From Siphonodentalium dalli (lineage: Eukaryota; Mollusca; Scaphopoda; Gadilida; Siphonodentaliidae), in the NCBI GenBank assembly GCA_032622095.1, contig CP136065.1, positions 212,456,151 to 212,520,150 of the forward strand: a stretch of 64,000 nt of DNA, in the 5' to 3' direction. The notes under the pieces are model-generated. The model saw only the letters and a list, made by a program, of their open reading frames with translations, was not told where the DNA came from and made no database searches. The position numbers were made by a program, and so were the translations under genes. Shown piece after piece: positions 9,278 through 20,330 of the stretch (its first letter is position 1; the number at the start of each line of letters is the position of its first letter).

Positions 9278-12066
9278 TTGAGACAGTCACAGGCATGTAT
9301 ATTGTATGTTCTCTACAGATTACTTGGGTTAAAATTGAGCATGGCTTTTAGAATAGTGACATTGCTTTATGTCTCGTTTCCCACAAAACTATCACGTAGT
9401 ATTCAGTTAATGAAGGATCACATCATGTTTGTCTCGCACAGCGATGGCAATGCACAATATTCGAAGACATGTATGCAAACCATATCAAAACTATGTAAGT
9501 ACGTTCAACCCAAATTTACTATAATATATTGCACGACCTTAGCATGTCTCCTGGTATTATATAAACTGCTACTTCTTTCGGGCGATGTAGAATGCAACCC
9601 TGGACCTATTCAAACCGCCGGGAATGCGAATATTTCCATACTACTTTTAAATACCCAAAGCATGCGTCATAAGATGGATATTTTAGAGCAGAAACTAGCA
9701 ATGGTAAATACGATGTATGTTTATTTACTGAAACTTGGGTGAATGACTCGATTGCTGATTCAGATATCCACCTTTCTGGGTACCAAACACCAATTCGAAA
9801 TGATCGAACAGATAGGCGAGTCGGGGGTGGAGTGTGCATATATATATACGGGATATGATTCCGTTTCGAATACGGAATGACCTGCCATATAAAGGAACAG
9901 AGTCCGTATGGGTGGAAGTTACTATAAATAGGAAACATCTTCTAATACGTTGCTTCTATAGACCCCCAAACGCCCCCACCAAAATATGGACTGATATTAA
10001 TGAATGTATATCGTTGGCGCGTGATATCGACTTAGATGTGATAATAGGAGGCGACTTCAACGAAGATTACAAACCCAATGGTAACGGGAAAATTAATGGT
10101 ATATGTTATGAACGCGGTCTAAAGCAACTAGTTTCTGAGGCAACACATTTTACTGAGAACTGCACTTCTATACTCGATTTGTTTATGACTAGCAACTCCG
10201 AACTAGTAGAGTCTCCATACGTCATTGGTAACATTTTTGATAATAATGTACGCTTTCACTGCCCTGTTGTTATGAAACTTAAGCTCAATAAACACCCTAT
10301 CCCTAATGTGATAACAAGAACGATTTGGAACTATAACCTTGCAGATTATGACACCATGAACGAAGATTTTTTACAGTGGAATCACGAAGAAAGTACAATG
10401 TTACCACGGGAAAAATGGGTGGATGATATAACAAACAAATTCGACGAGGTATGTAATGACAACATCCCACATAAGACAGTGGTAATTAGGAAAGGTATGC
10501 CACAATGGCTCACCTCAAACGTCAGGAAACTCATGAGACAAAGAAATCGCCTTCATAAAATTGCAAAAAAGAAAGACACACAACAGGCTTGGGCCAACTT
10601 CCGGTTAAAACGCAATGAGACCATCGGTGCCATTAGAAAAAGCAAGCTGGAACTTGATGACAAAAACGAACGTTTACTAAACAATGGAAGTAGTGATCAA
10701 TCAACGTGGTGGAAAATTCTTCAAATGGTTCTGTTCTCCGATAATAAACGCACAATTCCACCTCTGGTATCAGGTAATTGTTTCCTGATTTCACCGACTG
10801 AGAAAGCAAATGCATTTAATTCCTTTTTCTGTGAGATATCCCCAGTCGATGATGTCGGGAGGGTTCTACCTGAAGACAATTTTAAACCAGACCGACCATA
10901 TATAGACAGTATTTCAATAACGTCTGTTGATGTTTACAAGGCTCTAAAATCTCTGAAGGTCTCAAAATCATGTGGTCCAGATAAAATAAGTCCTTGAGTA
11001 CTCAAGCATTGTGCATCTTCTTTATGTGAACCACTTGCATCTTATTTCAAATTATTTATTGAAAACAATTATTACCCACACCAATGGAAGATATATAATG
11101 TGACCCCGATTTTTAAGGCAGGAGATCCCGGTATTACTTGTAACTATCGTCCAGTCTCCCTTCTTAGCTGTGTATCAAAGGTGTTTGAGAAGTGTATATA
11201 TAAATATCTCTGGGAATTTCTGGAAGTCAATAAACTACTATCAATTTATCAATCTGGATTTGTGAAAGGTGACTCAACTGTTTTTCAACTGACAGAAATA
11301 TACGACAACATATGCAGGTCCCTAGATGATGGAAAGGAAATAAGATGTGTTTTCTGTGACGTTAGTAAAGCACTTGACAAGGTATGGCATCGCGGACTAC
11401 TTTATAAACTAACGAAGATAGGAATTACGGGGGATTTACATAAACTGATTGAATCATATCTTGAACACCGACAACAACGTGTTATTATCGATGGATCAAG
11501 TTCTCAGTTGCAGAATGTTTCTGCGGGAGTTCCTCAAGGATGTATCCTAGGTCCTCTTTTTTTTCTTGATATACATAAATGACATAACTGAATTCATAAC
11601 ATGCAACATTCGCCTTTTCGCTGATGACACTTCGATTTTCCTAACCATTGAAGACCCCAATCTTGCCGCAAAAGTTATCAATGATGACTTAGAAACTTTA
11701 ATGAAATGGTCGACTAAATGGCTTGTCAAATTTAATCCGCTGAAGACAGAATCTCTCCTGGTTTCTCGAAAAGATACACCCGTATTACACCCACCCTTGG
11801 CATTGGGTGATGCAATAGTGAACGAAGTTGACACCCACACACATCTTGGACTCATTTTTGATAACGAAGGCAGCTGGGAGATCCATATTCGCTCATTGCT
11901 GGCTAAAGCATGGAAACGAGTGTATTTGGTACCCTCAGGCTCAAATTGCCACCAGAACATACAAACGAGCACTCCCAAGAAAGAAGCATTAAATGTATTG
12001 CATCTTCCCGATATATCGATAATAGGACGCACGCTCCCAGACAACGATGAAAATGCCAGGAATATC
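9278..12066 (+). pseudogene. CR1/L2-like LINE ORF2 with 2A peptide, endonuclease and reverse transcriptase
   Basis: ORF2 of a non-LTR retrotransposon. An N-terminal leader of about 90 codons ends in a 2A-like motif at 9548-9607. The endonuclease follows (ISILLLNTQSMRHKMDILEQ, the TETWV block in another frame, GGGVCIYI, YRPPNAP, IIGGDFNED, LDLF, HCPVV). The linker has GMPQWLTSNVRKLMRQRNRL and SKSCGPDKISP. The reverse transcriptase has CNYRPVSLLSCVSKVFEK, CDVSKALDKVWHRGLLYKL, AGVPQGCILGPLFF, LFADDTSIF and HTHLGLIFDNEGSW. Damage: a frameshift near 9,710, another near 9,845, a TGA at 10,996-10,998 in a frame otherwise continuous from 9,834 to about 11,570, and a frameshift in the T-run near 11,560. 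The SDH of the endonuclease has lost its Asp. The C-terminus degrades and is cut by a MITE at 12,067. The start codon is unclear: the frame is open upstream of ATG 9341. It is a dead copy. Confidence 0.9.
9548..9607 (+). other. 2A-like ribosome-skipping peptide coding sequence
   Basis: It encodes LLVLYKLLLLSGDVECNPGP. The consensus D(V/I)ExNPGP is intact and is preceded by the hydrophobic Leu-rich stretch seen in active 2A sequences. In the family, translation skips the Gly-Pro bond, separating the upstream leader from the protein beginning with Pro. Similar motifs are known at the N-terminus of CR1/L2-like LINE ORF2 proteins of sea urchin, amphioxus, oyster and other animals. Here it sits directly before the endonuclease, so skipping would release the leader peptide. 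Confidence 0.85.
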
Positions 12067-12718
12067 TTAAAGGGGTACTGTACCCCAATTGCAATAAATT
12101 CCCAGTGACAATAGCGATCTAATATGAATATTATATTATAAAATAACTAATTTGAGTCGATGATGTCTACTGAAAACGTTCCGGTTAACAGGCTATCGTA
12201 AAAGTAAAATTGAATTATTTAATATAAATTCATTTATGGCTGGAGTCATAAAATGGAGAATTATGCCATTACGAGTTACCGTTCTTGAAATCGCATATGT
12301 TGCGTGTCTTTTATCGACGGCCATTCGCGAACATTATTGAGTTGCAAACAAAACATGTTACCTGCAAAAGAAGGCCCGTTATAACCGATTCGGGAAAAAA
12401 GGAGAAAGAAACAACATTCATAAAGCGTCAAGTATTTTATAGGGAGTGAGATTGTTCGATGGAATAGATTGAATGCATCAATCGAAGCTGTGAGCAATGA
12501 ACTTCCGGTTCTTCCTGCGACCTGCGTCTTCTCCGGTGAAGGTAAAAAACATGGCGCGTAGTTTGAAATCGTAATATTTTTGTTTCCAAGATCAATATTT
12601 TCTTCGCTAAATTAGGTTTATACGAAACTCATATTACACGAACACAATCTAACTTGAAAGTTATTTCAATGGGAGTAAATACAAAAATCGCCTATCTTAG
12701 TGTACAGTACCCCTTTAA
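12067..12718. mobile_element. TTAA-flanked MITE with 13-bp TIRs
   Basis: TTAA at 12067-12070 is followed by AGGGGTACTGTAC, and the exact inverse GTACAGTACCCCT (12702-12714) is followed by TTAA 12715-12718. The interior has no coding capacity. A TTAA duplication with short TIRs is typical of piggyBac-mobilised elements, although the terminal bases are not the usual CCC and a PIF/Harbinger element with a 3-bp duplication is the alternative. A second right end is found at 38,788-38,810. Confidence 0.75.
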
Positions 12719-13209
12719 AGCGTGATAGGGATGATTCAGCATCCTCTTTGCTACAGGACACTAAGCGTCCATCAATATATCAATCACCTGTGGGCATCTC
12801 TGGCTACCAATATCATGATTCCTCTCATATCAGTGTGGATGTTCAAGACCCCCATGCTAGCCCACCAGTCTTAAACTCGTTGGAATAGGGCATAATCAGT
12901 GCTTTTACCAGTGTTTTCTCAAGAATAGCCGAATCAATAGTAAACAAATCGGTTATCTCTCAGAACAGTGTGATTTCTGATATGGAAAGTAAAATCTCTC
13001 AGAGGGATGACCAAATAAAGCAGCTCATTACAGATGTTATTAACTTAAAGACATGTTTTCAACAAATGAAGTCTGATATTGTTGACTTGAGAGAGGAGTT
13101 GGATGATTTACAAAATTATGGGAGACGAACAGATTTAAGAATTTCTGGGCTATCCGAAGATGTGAATGAAAACACCGATATTCTAGTATTCGAAGCCATA
13201 ACTTATTAG
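12719..13209 (+). pseudogene. LINE ORF1, N-terminal and coiled-coil part
   Basis: One frame runs from the MITE edge: KRDRDDSASSLLQDTKRP (basic/Ser-rich start), an in-frame TAG at 12886-12888, then ISDMESKISQRDDQIKQLI and LREELDDLQNYGRR, followed by TDLRISGLSEDVNENTD. The heptad-rich stretch (about residues 85-140) is a coiled coil, and 'YGRR..LRISG..E..NENTD' marks the start of the RNA-binding core in L1-like ORF1 proteins. Homology stops abruptly at 13,209 and resumes at about 13,880, so the gene was split by an insertion. The real start codon was probably lost at the MITE junction. The preceding LINE has ORF2 upstream of this ORF1, so this is a separate or rearranged element. Confidence 0.75.
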
Positions 13210-13880
13210 AGTGTTGATTATCACATTGTCCTTTATTGTCTGACTTACTGAGATAGTCTTATTCCCTTATTACTTAAATGATGGATACATGTGTGTTACT
13301 AAAGTACTCTATTATTTTCATTTTATAGCAAAAGCATCAAGATGTCTATGAATCCACAGTCACACAAGCACCATCAGTAAAGTGATCAACAACCTACTAG
13401 GATCATTCAGTATGCAAAAACATCGGTCAAGAATGCCAAAGCATTGAAGATAGTTAGCAAAGTTCATAAATCTCTGATATCATTCCAATTTCTAGAAGAT
13501 CAACCCCGACTACAAGCTGCCAATACAACACGCTGGAATTGCCAGCTATAAATCATGATTCGCTCAGTTCTACAAACACCTATAATGGACTCAGTACATT
13601 GGCTGCTCTGTACCAAGTGTGCTTCACTGTGTATTTCATCTTGCTTGTATTAAATTTATGTTTTGTTATCAAATAAAGTTCATATAAATAAAAAGTGTTC
13701 CTACTTCAATGATGTGCTGAAATGTAATTGTAATTGTAATTGAATTACATTTCAAAGTAATTGTAATTGTAATTAATTACATTGTGAAATAGATGTAATG
13801 GTAATTGTAATTGTAATTGAAAAATGTTGAAGTAATTGTAATTGTAATTAATTACATTCACAAGTAATTGCCCCAAGCCT
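13210..13880 (+). mobile_element. hAT transposon fossil inside LINE ORF1
   Basis: From about 13,399 one frame reads AKALKIVSKVHKSLISFQF then QAANTTRWNCQL, a stop, and IMIRSVL, which matches the 'TTRWNSQ..MI.S.L' region of hAT/ZBED transposases. An AATAAAG lies near 13,673. From 13,722 to 13,865 a TGTAAT/ATTACA array is followed by TAATTGCCCCAAGCCTGG, which resembles a hAT terminal repeat with its subterminal array. LINE ORF1 homology restarts immediately after, consistent with this being the right end. The left end was not found, so the copy is truncated or eroded. Confidence 0.6.
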
Positions 13881-14215
13881 GGCCATAAGACGGCTGGGCA
13901 TTGATACCAACTATAGAGACATACATAGAAGTCACCGCCTTTGTCCACCAAATGGTAATGGCGAACCTCGCCCAATCATTTTCAGGTGACCCTCCTACAA
14001 ATTGAGAGAGGCCATTTATATGCAAAGGTGGAACCTGCTACGTGCTTATGCTGGAGACCCACATCCAGTGTATGTAAATGAAGATCGAACGAAAGCGAGA
14101 GCCAGTATATTTACGAGGACCAGGGTGCTAACAAAAGAATAAAAAATTCATGACACCTGCATGGACCCATGACTGTGTCGTTTTCGTTAAGATCGATGAA
14201 GATAACAACCCAGGC
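13880..14215 (+). pseudogene. LINE ORF1, C-terminal part
   Basis: The frame reads RRLGIDTNYRDIHRSHRL, PPNGNGEPRPIIFR, then a stop or slip and YKLREAIYMQRWNLL, HPVYVNEDRTKARASIFTR, and near 14,170 in another frame HDCVVFVKIDED. 'HR.....PRPII.R', '(I/V)NED.T..RA' and 'DG.(I/V)FVK' in that order are the signature of the ORF1 C-terminal domain of L1/CR1-like LINEs. It continues the ORF1 interrupted at 13,209. At least one stop and one frameshift are present. Confidence 0.7.
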
Positions 14216-14814
14216 CCAGGTAGCCGAACTTGAGGATACCCTATCCTAATTCAGCATTACTGCTGAGTTAACTTCACTTTGAGACCTAGTTGTCACAAAT
14301 TTGGTTATTGCACATGTTTTTTTTTGTGTATATACATACCCACTCTGAATTTTCAAACCGGTGGCACTGTTTTAAACATTTCATCCATATTAAATGCAAG
14401 TTAATTCCGAATAATTAATATGCCATGATCTTGTAACTGAATTGTTTCTAAACTCCTTGACTAATACATAACCATGAATTATATAATAACTCTGTAATGT
14501 AACCAATTTAATAACAGCCAGCAACACACGGTGTGCCTTTAAGCATGGTGTCCAGTCATTGTAACAAACTCGGCTGAGTAATCTGGAACAAGGCGGACAA
14601 ATACCACTGAACCAAACCTCTTCTATTCATTTTAAGCATGACCCACTTACTGCCCCATAACTTGATCACTCACACGTGAATTTCGGAGCATGCCTGACGT
14701 CCGTAGCGAACCTGGCTATAAATAGAATGGCACCGAGACATATCATTAGTTATTGTGCAACAACTGGTCAATAAATGTGCTATGTTGTGAGCCTGATTGG
14801 TCCGCATTGCGTAT
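14216..14814. other. No recognisable feature
   Basis: AT-rich sequence with stops in every frame. No coding signal or clear repeat was seen on either strand. Confidence 0.5.
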
Positions 14815-14965
14815 GACACGATCTTAGTTCATGAATATGTGTTATCGCGGTTACGATACATGTACACATATAGGCTAGTGTATATTGATCCATTGTTGTC
14901 TGTATATTTGTGTCTTCAATATGTTCTTGTATTTGTGGTAAGATGTCAGATTTACCGAACAGGGA
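14815..14965 (+). repeat. Dispersed repeat R2, copy 1
   Basis: This segment matches 48,015-48,165 in the same orientation: both share CGATCTTAGTTCA, ATTGATCCATTGTTGTCTG and AAG.TGTCAG.TTTACCG. The class is unknown. Confidence 0.6.
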
Positions 14966-16764
14966 CGTTCCTAGGGGGTTCCAACTGGGGGATGACTGAG
15001 ACCATAACTTTTCCAACTATATAGGATTTGGTCTAATAAAATTTCCAACTATATTGGATTTGGTTCTGAGTAATGAAAAATTCCAATATTGGCTTAATGG
15101 CTTAATACTTTGGGTTTCTATGCGTTCTTTTTAAGAGTATGGACTGTGTAAATGAAGACGCTCGTAACAAGAATGACAAATAGCATTGATCCATGTTTTA
15201 TGTATTGATTACACTGTGTATGCAGTACAATTTAGTGATTATACATGATATTAATCAGAATATGGTTGAGGAACGAATATGAGTTAGATGTATTCAAATT
15301 CCAAGGAGTCATAAGTTTTAACTCACACAATGGTAACAAGTATGCACGGTGAATTATTGTTATATTGTTAAAGCTGTCCTCGGAAAGATATGGAAGTTTG
15401 AAATTACTAATAGACCAGTGACCATGATTACCGTGGTTGGTAAAACATACCAGTTTGAACTTGAAGGAAATGCTTTGCTTTCAATTTCATATATGTGTTC
15501 AGATAATAAGCATTACTGGAATTTAATTACTCAAATGACTGTGTATTAACATCAACAGGCATTTATGTACAAAGTACAATTACAACTGATAAAATACCAT
15601 TATGCCATTTCACCCCTGTCACATGGGCATGAACCCCACGATGGACCAGCACTATCAGCAGTGACAGTAGTAAAAGGGTTAAAATTGTAAAAACAGAAAA
15701 AACACATTTCCCTTAATTATTCATTTTTTTTCCAAAAACATTAGCACTCAATAACTCAGAATTCAAACAGTTCCTTTATTGAAATGCAGGGAGTTTGGAT
15801 CATTTGGTAAATTTGACGTAGATTCGTATGAGTAAACGATCTCCAATGTTATTCGCGGGAGTACAAACACATTTAGCAATTTTTTTAAATTGTAAAATTA
15901 TTTATATTCCTCCATATGGCATGCACGACAAGTTATTAACATATAATCATTACTTTCCTATCGATGATAATCAAGCATCCAGCGTAATTTGACATTTTTT
16001 GCATCTTAGTCATGATTTATTCGATTTTATTGAAGTGTTTTAACACATATTCTTTTGCGTTGTAACTGTCACTTTATTCGGCTCCGGAGTTACCTCCCTG
16101 CTCAGTGGCAATTCAAAATGACGGAAGTCGGAGTCGGAAAGAACAATTTGTACAATTCCGGAATTGTATAATCGGTGACGAGTATTAAGAGTTGGAATTC
16201 CGAGTCCGAAATTAACAACTGGCACAAATTCGGAGTCGGAAAATCGCGAACTCTGATTGAAACACTTAGATAATCGATTTACTTGTTACTTTTAATTTCC
16301 AACAATTTGAATTTGAGTCATGAAATTTCCAACAATTGAAATTTATGGTCCTCATTGGGGGAGCTGAGACACCTCACACCCTCGTCGGTACGTCCCTGTT
16401 ATCGAATCTAATGCAGCGATTCCAGCCCAGAAAAAATTCGTAGTGATACGATTAATAAAAACAAAACACTCGTGTTTGGGATTGATCGGCTTTCTTCTGT
16501 TTCTCAAAACGAGTTACACAATTAATCTTTGAAACAGACTCATTGATTACAATAGTCGATGCATTTATGGTCTTATCGGAAACTACATGCAATTGGAACA
16601 CAATGTTTCTTTGCAAGAATAAGTATATTAGACCATTATAAACAATATACTAAAATAAAATAGAACCACGAAAAGGGAAATTGGTAAATTTTGTGAAATA
16701 AATTCGCGAATATTTGGTTCAATATTCAATTTATACATTTTATACTAATTTTTTTTTTTTTTAG
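14966..16764. other. Largely featureless stretch
   Basis: No gene is supported. A frame at 15,349-15,549 contains KIWKFEITNRPVTMITVVGK but has no splice context or recognised domain. At 16,100-16,240 the words GGAGTCGGAA and TTCCGAGTC recur around a perfect 16-bp palindrome ACAATTCCGGAATTGT (about 16,152). Confidence 0.45.
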
Positions 16765-16930
16765 ATATTACCACCCTGATTTCAGAACAAAAAACATTAC
16801 CCATTGTTTTGGAATTACAAGTATTTATGGACGTGATCAGCAAATATTCGATTGGTTCGTACAAAACCAACCCTGGTGGAAACAGAGGTCAGATTTGTTG
16901 TCTGGAGTTTATGCCAGATTTATAAATTGA
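16765..16930 (+). CDS. Candidate terminal exon, product unknown
   Basis: A T-rich tract of about 14 bases followed by AG at 16763-16764 is a strong splice acceptor. It opens into 54 uninterrupted codons ending in TGA at 16928-16930. The peptide includes YYHPDFRTKNITHCFGITSI, then YGRDQQIFDWFVQNQPWWKQ and RSDLLSGVYARFIN, with an aromatic-rich and charged composition unlike the surrounding AT-rich noise. The first base of the exon completes a codon begun upstream. No earlier exon was identified between the LINE ORF1 and here, and no AATAAA lies close downstream. I do not recognise the family. It may be the 3' end of a host gene or of a mobile-element gene. Confidence 0.35.
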
Positions 16931-17088
16931 CAATTAGCGATATCTAATAGATACTATTGATGTCAACTAAAGATTCGAAAAATGCTGTGCAATTGACTCA
17001 AATGTTAATTGTAAATTATTTAAATCTATATACTTGTAAAATGAGGGAAATATAAGTGCCAATGTATAAGGTTGATATTTAACTAATA

Positions 17089-17549
17089 TGTGACCCGCCA
17101 TATCAAATCCAGTCGTAAGTCGGGATTTTTTTACCCTGTGCCAATGCATTCTCTTATATATGCGAGTCGACCATAGGTCGCCTCGCATATATAAGAGAAT
17201 GCATTGGCCTAACAATTTTTTATCATTTAAAAAAAAAAAATGTTTCTTACAAGTTTTAGGACATAAAATAAAAAAAACTTCCATTACCCTGCAGGGAGCC
17301 CCACACATATATAGAAGCATATAGAAGAGTGTCGTCTGCTCATGTTTGTCTGGGGCTCTGTGTGGGTGAAATTATAAAAATGTTAAAGAATACAAGAAAA
17401 AATTATTAAAATTGTAAAAAAATTGTTAGGCCAATGCATTCTCTTATATATGCGAGGCGACCTATGGTCGACTCGCATATATAAGAGAATGCATTGGCAC
17501 AGGGTAAAAAAATCCCGACTTACGACTGGATTTGATATGGCGGGTCACA
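17089..17549. mobile_element. Double-hairpin MITE, copy B (TGTGACCC ends)
   Basis: It has the same structure as copy A at 2941. The outer ends are TGTGACCCGCC and its inverse, with internal 67-bp foldbacks at 17141-17207 and 17431-17497. The spacer has the same GAGCCCCA/TGGGGCTC stem. Differences from copy A are scattered point changes and homopolymer lengths, so the two copies are recent. Confidence 0.85.
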
Positions 17550-17619
17550 TATATAGTTGGTATGAGGATGAGCTGAAGACTGTGTGATTGGTACCTCAGG
17601 AGATATTGGCGCTTTTGTT

Positions 17620-17970
17620 GGTCGGATTAAGAAGCACAATGGTTCAGAATTCTAGCTGTGCCCGCAGCGATAGTTTGTGCAAGAAATCGATGGGTGTAAT
17701 GTCGAGTGTGGTTCAAACATATTTACAAGTACCACGTTCGCAAATTTAGCTGTCACTGGAAAAAGGAAAGTTGTTCTTTGACATTGGATATAGAATTACA
17801 TTGTTCAAACTTCCCGTTGATAGTTGTTATAGTTCTGGTGTCAGTCATAAACTTCCCCCTCTGTGTGTACTTCAACATAATTCAGGAAAGTTCAACAATT
17901 TCTTATGCTGTGACACGTACTGTATGGATGTCGATAGAGAGACCACTCGAGTTTTGATAACTTGTGTGCA
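17620..17970 (+). repeat. Dispersed repeat R3, copy 1
   Basis: It aligns with 37,700-38,060 in the same orientation. Shared blocks are GCAGCGATAGTTTGTGCAAG, ACATATTTACAAGTACCAC, CGTTGATAGTTGTTATA and TCTGGTGTCAGT. Several frames stay partly open and one is Cys-rich (NNFLCCDTYCMD), so an ancient exon is possible, but the two copies do not keep the same frame. Confidence 0.55.
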
Positions 17971-18065
17971 TTTATTCAGTTTATAATTCCTCGATCGGTG
18001 GATAATTATAGACGACATATCCCTTTCATCGGGGGAAACGGATTTCAGCATCTCTTTACTTTGGT

Positions 18066-18080
18066 GGGGGGGGGGGGGGG
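18066..18080 (+). repeat. 15-base poly-G tract
   Basis: This is one of six G-runs of 13-19 bases in the window, all on the plus strand: 4744-4757, 18066-18080, 25674-25688, 48813-48831, 49108-49123 and 57894-57906. They can form G-quadruplexes and are prone to length error in assemblies. Confidence 0.9.
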
Positions 18081-20001
18081 TTATAATATATGTGCATTCT
18101 GACATCATTTTAGTGATGAATATAGAGCCATGGTCTCCCGGGTATTACTTTTCAACCTGCTGCAAGGAGTTCAAGTTTATGTGGTGGTTACATCTAACAT
18201 CTTAAATTCGAGCCAAACACATGTCGATAAATTCCCCTCCCACCAATCACAGAACATATTTGGTCCTCTCCTTGCTGATATTTATGTTTATGGTCCATTT
18301 CTTTGAGCACTGAATTGTTCAAATGTGTGTTATACCACATGCTATTACTATAATGTGTACTTCGATCAAAATACTACTCAAATTTATCCCATCAAAAAAG
18401 TCCGATTTTATAATATGCATTCTAAAGACTGCTTATGCAGATCTATACGTCGCTTTTCTATCTGTCGACACTAGGACAGGCTTCCGTATATTTGTGTACA
18501 TTACGTCGCGTGACATTAACGGTCACAAGCAACTAATTATATAGAGTTACGATTCTTGAATTTGTGTAGGTGCTGCTGATTGGTTGATTATCATTGAGGG
18601 AAATATCCCTAAGCGGGAACAGAAAATCATAGCCAACGTAAATATGGCGATCATGTATGTTTAGATGTCCAGGAAGAGTCTGGTGGGGTCCCGAAGTTAT
18701 GGAAGGGGTCTGGGTATTTTTATGCTGCTGATTTTTGTGCAGTAAATGGGGTAGTTGTGGAAATGCAAGATTATCGTTTGAAAAAAAATACCGAAAAGGG
18801 CTCATTTGACGTCACAGACTGGTGCAGCGGATGACGTTCTAAGGGAAAATTGACAACTTGAAGTTCAAATAGGCTTAACCCATGGCCGGCGGGACTTCTA
18901 GTTAACATGTCGCATATGGAAAATAATTAGGTGTTTGTAACCTATAATGCAATGGCGCTCTCGTTTCGTACACGGGAAGCAGTTAAAATGTTATTGATTA
19001 TTTCAAACTGCTGTTTCTCACACCAAGCTGTGCATTTGAAATTGTTATCATGCACGTTTAAACATGCTATTGTGATGGCTTTTAAAATATATAGGTGGCA
19101 ATTTTGGGTCTGGCCAACAGACTAATTGTTTATATCGCAAATAATAAATATGTTGAAATAATAAGCTGGCAATTCACAGAATATTGTAAAACAATTCGTT
19201 GTTATGCAATGAGCCATTAAGGTTAGTTATCAGTAACCTAAGCTCCAGAAATCACAGTCGCCCACGGTTATTATTGAATGAAATTGACCGACCATGCAAT
19301 GTCACTCATCTAAATGAAGTTTCTATTCAACTGACTGCGCGACTGACATGTGTTTGTTCCCAATAAATAATTGTTTATCACAAGGAATGTATCAATTTTC
19401 TGGAAAAACGTTAGTGTAAACTAGACGTTTGTGAACAATACTGGTATTAAATTATAAGAAAAGCTACACGCGTTTATATATACATTTATCATATGACTCA
19501 ATCATTATTTACGTTGGAAAGTATGTCATAAATCAATTTCATATGAACTACTAGTTCATATCACCTTCCGATAATTTGATTGGTTTGTTGACAAAAAGTG
19601 TGTTCTGATTGGCTGAATGACAGCTTGAGCCGAGCCGCATCTCTAACTAAATGCAGGTCAAATTCGTGCGCGTCAATCAACGCGATGCCGAAATTCTCGC
19701 AATTATAATCTTGAAATATATAGTTTTGGACATTGTTATAAGATAAATAGAATATGTAATTCGTATTTATCTAATAAACATACGATATAATGTCACAAAC
19801 TGAGAACAGAATAGCGCACTATATCTTCGCGTGCATATTATTTCTGCTAGTTCACCAGGTGTAATTGGGCTTCCGGTGCAATGAAGTGACGTAACATTAA
19901 CATTTTGCTGCTGATGTCATATAGCTATTTAGTGATTTGTGTGCGTTTTGGACATCATAATCAATTTATATGTGTCATATGATAAATAGAATATGTAATT
20001 C
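18081..20001. other. No recognisable gene
   Basis: Short frames only. The word GATAAATAGAATATGTAATTC occurs at about 19,744 and again at about 19,981 just before the hairpin, a short local duplication of 236 bp spacing. Confidence 0.45.
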
Positions 20002-20121
20002 GTGTTTCTCTCATATGATATTTATGAAACTCGTCACGAATTTTCAGTTTTCTCTCGCCGGAGGCTCGAGAAAACTGAAAATTCTTAGACTCGTTTCATA
20101 AATATCATATGAGAGAAACAC
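20002..20121. repeat. 120-bp hairpin
   Basis: GTGTTTCTCTCATATGATAT at the left pairs with its inverse at the right end, continuing through TTATGAAAC / GTTTCATAA and GAATTTTCAGTTTTCTC / GAGAAAACTGAAAATTC to a loop around CGCCGGAGGC. The arms are about 55 bp with a few mismatches. Confidence 0.85.
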
Positions 20122-20204
20122 TCTTTTCATATCCTCTATATATATCTTTATTTGTCCTCCATATCATGGAGAGTCAGTATAATGTAGTAAATACACATAG
20201 TCTG

Positions 20205-20330
20205 GTCGATAAAAGGTTTGACCTAGAACAAATTTGGACTAAGTTGGTTTTTATTCCATTTTGAAGAGGAATATTTCCACTACAACATATCCAAAATCCG
20301 CTAAAATCCGCTTTGAGCAAACTTTTTACA
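20205..20330 (+). repeat. Inverted repeat pair R4, left member
   Basis: The segment TGGTCGATAAAA...AATTTGGACTAAGTTGGTTT...AATCCGCTAAAATCCGCTTTG is the inverse of 22,255-22,390. The pair encloses about 1.9 kb. It could be the long ends of one element or two opposed copies of a repeat. Confidence 0.65.

Noticed and set aside
13720-13870. Tandem TGTAAT array as an independent satellite
   Set aside because: It ends in a hAT-like terminus and lies inside the hAT relic, so it is better explained as subterminal repeats.
15349-15549. 66-codon frame (KIWKFEITNRPV)
   Set aside because: Reads slightly coding-like but lacks splice signals, recognised domain and a link to the 16,765 exon.
17771-17986. 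Three-finger (Ly6-like) domain suggested by CCDTYC
   Set aside because: Cysteine spacing is incomplete and the second repeat copy at 37.7 kb does not preserve the frame.
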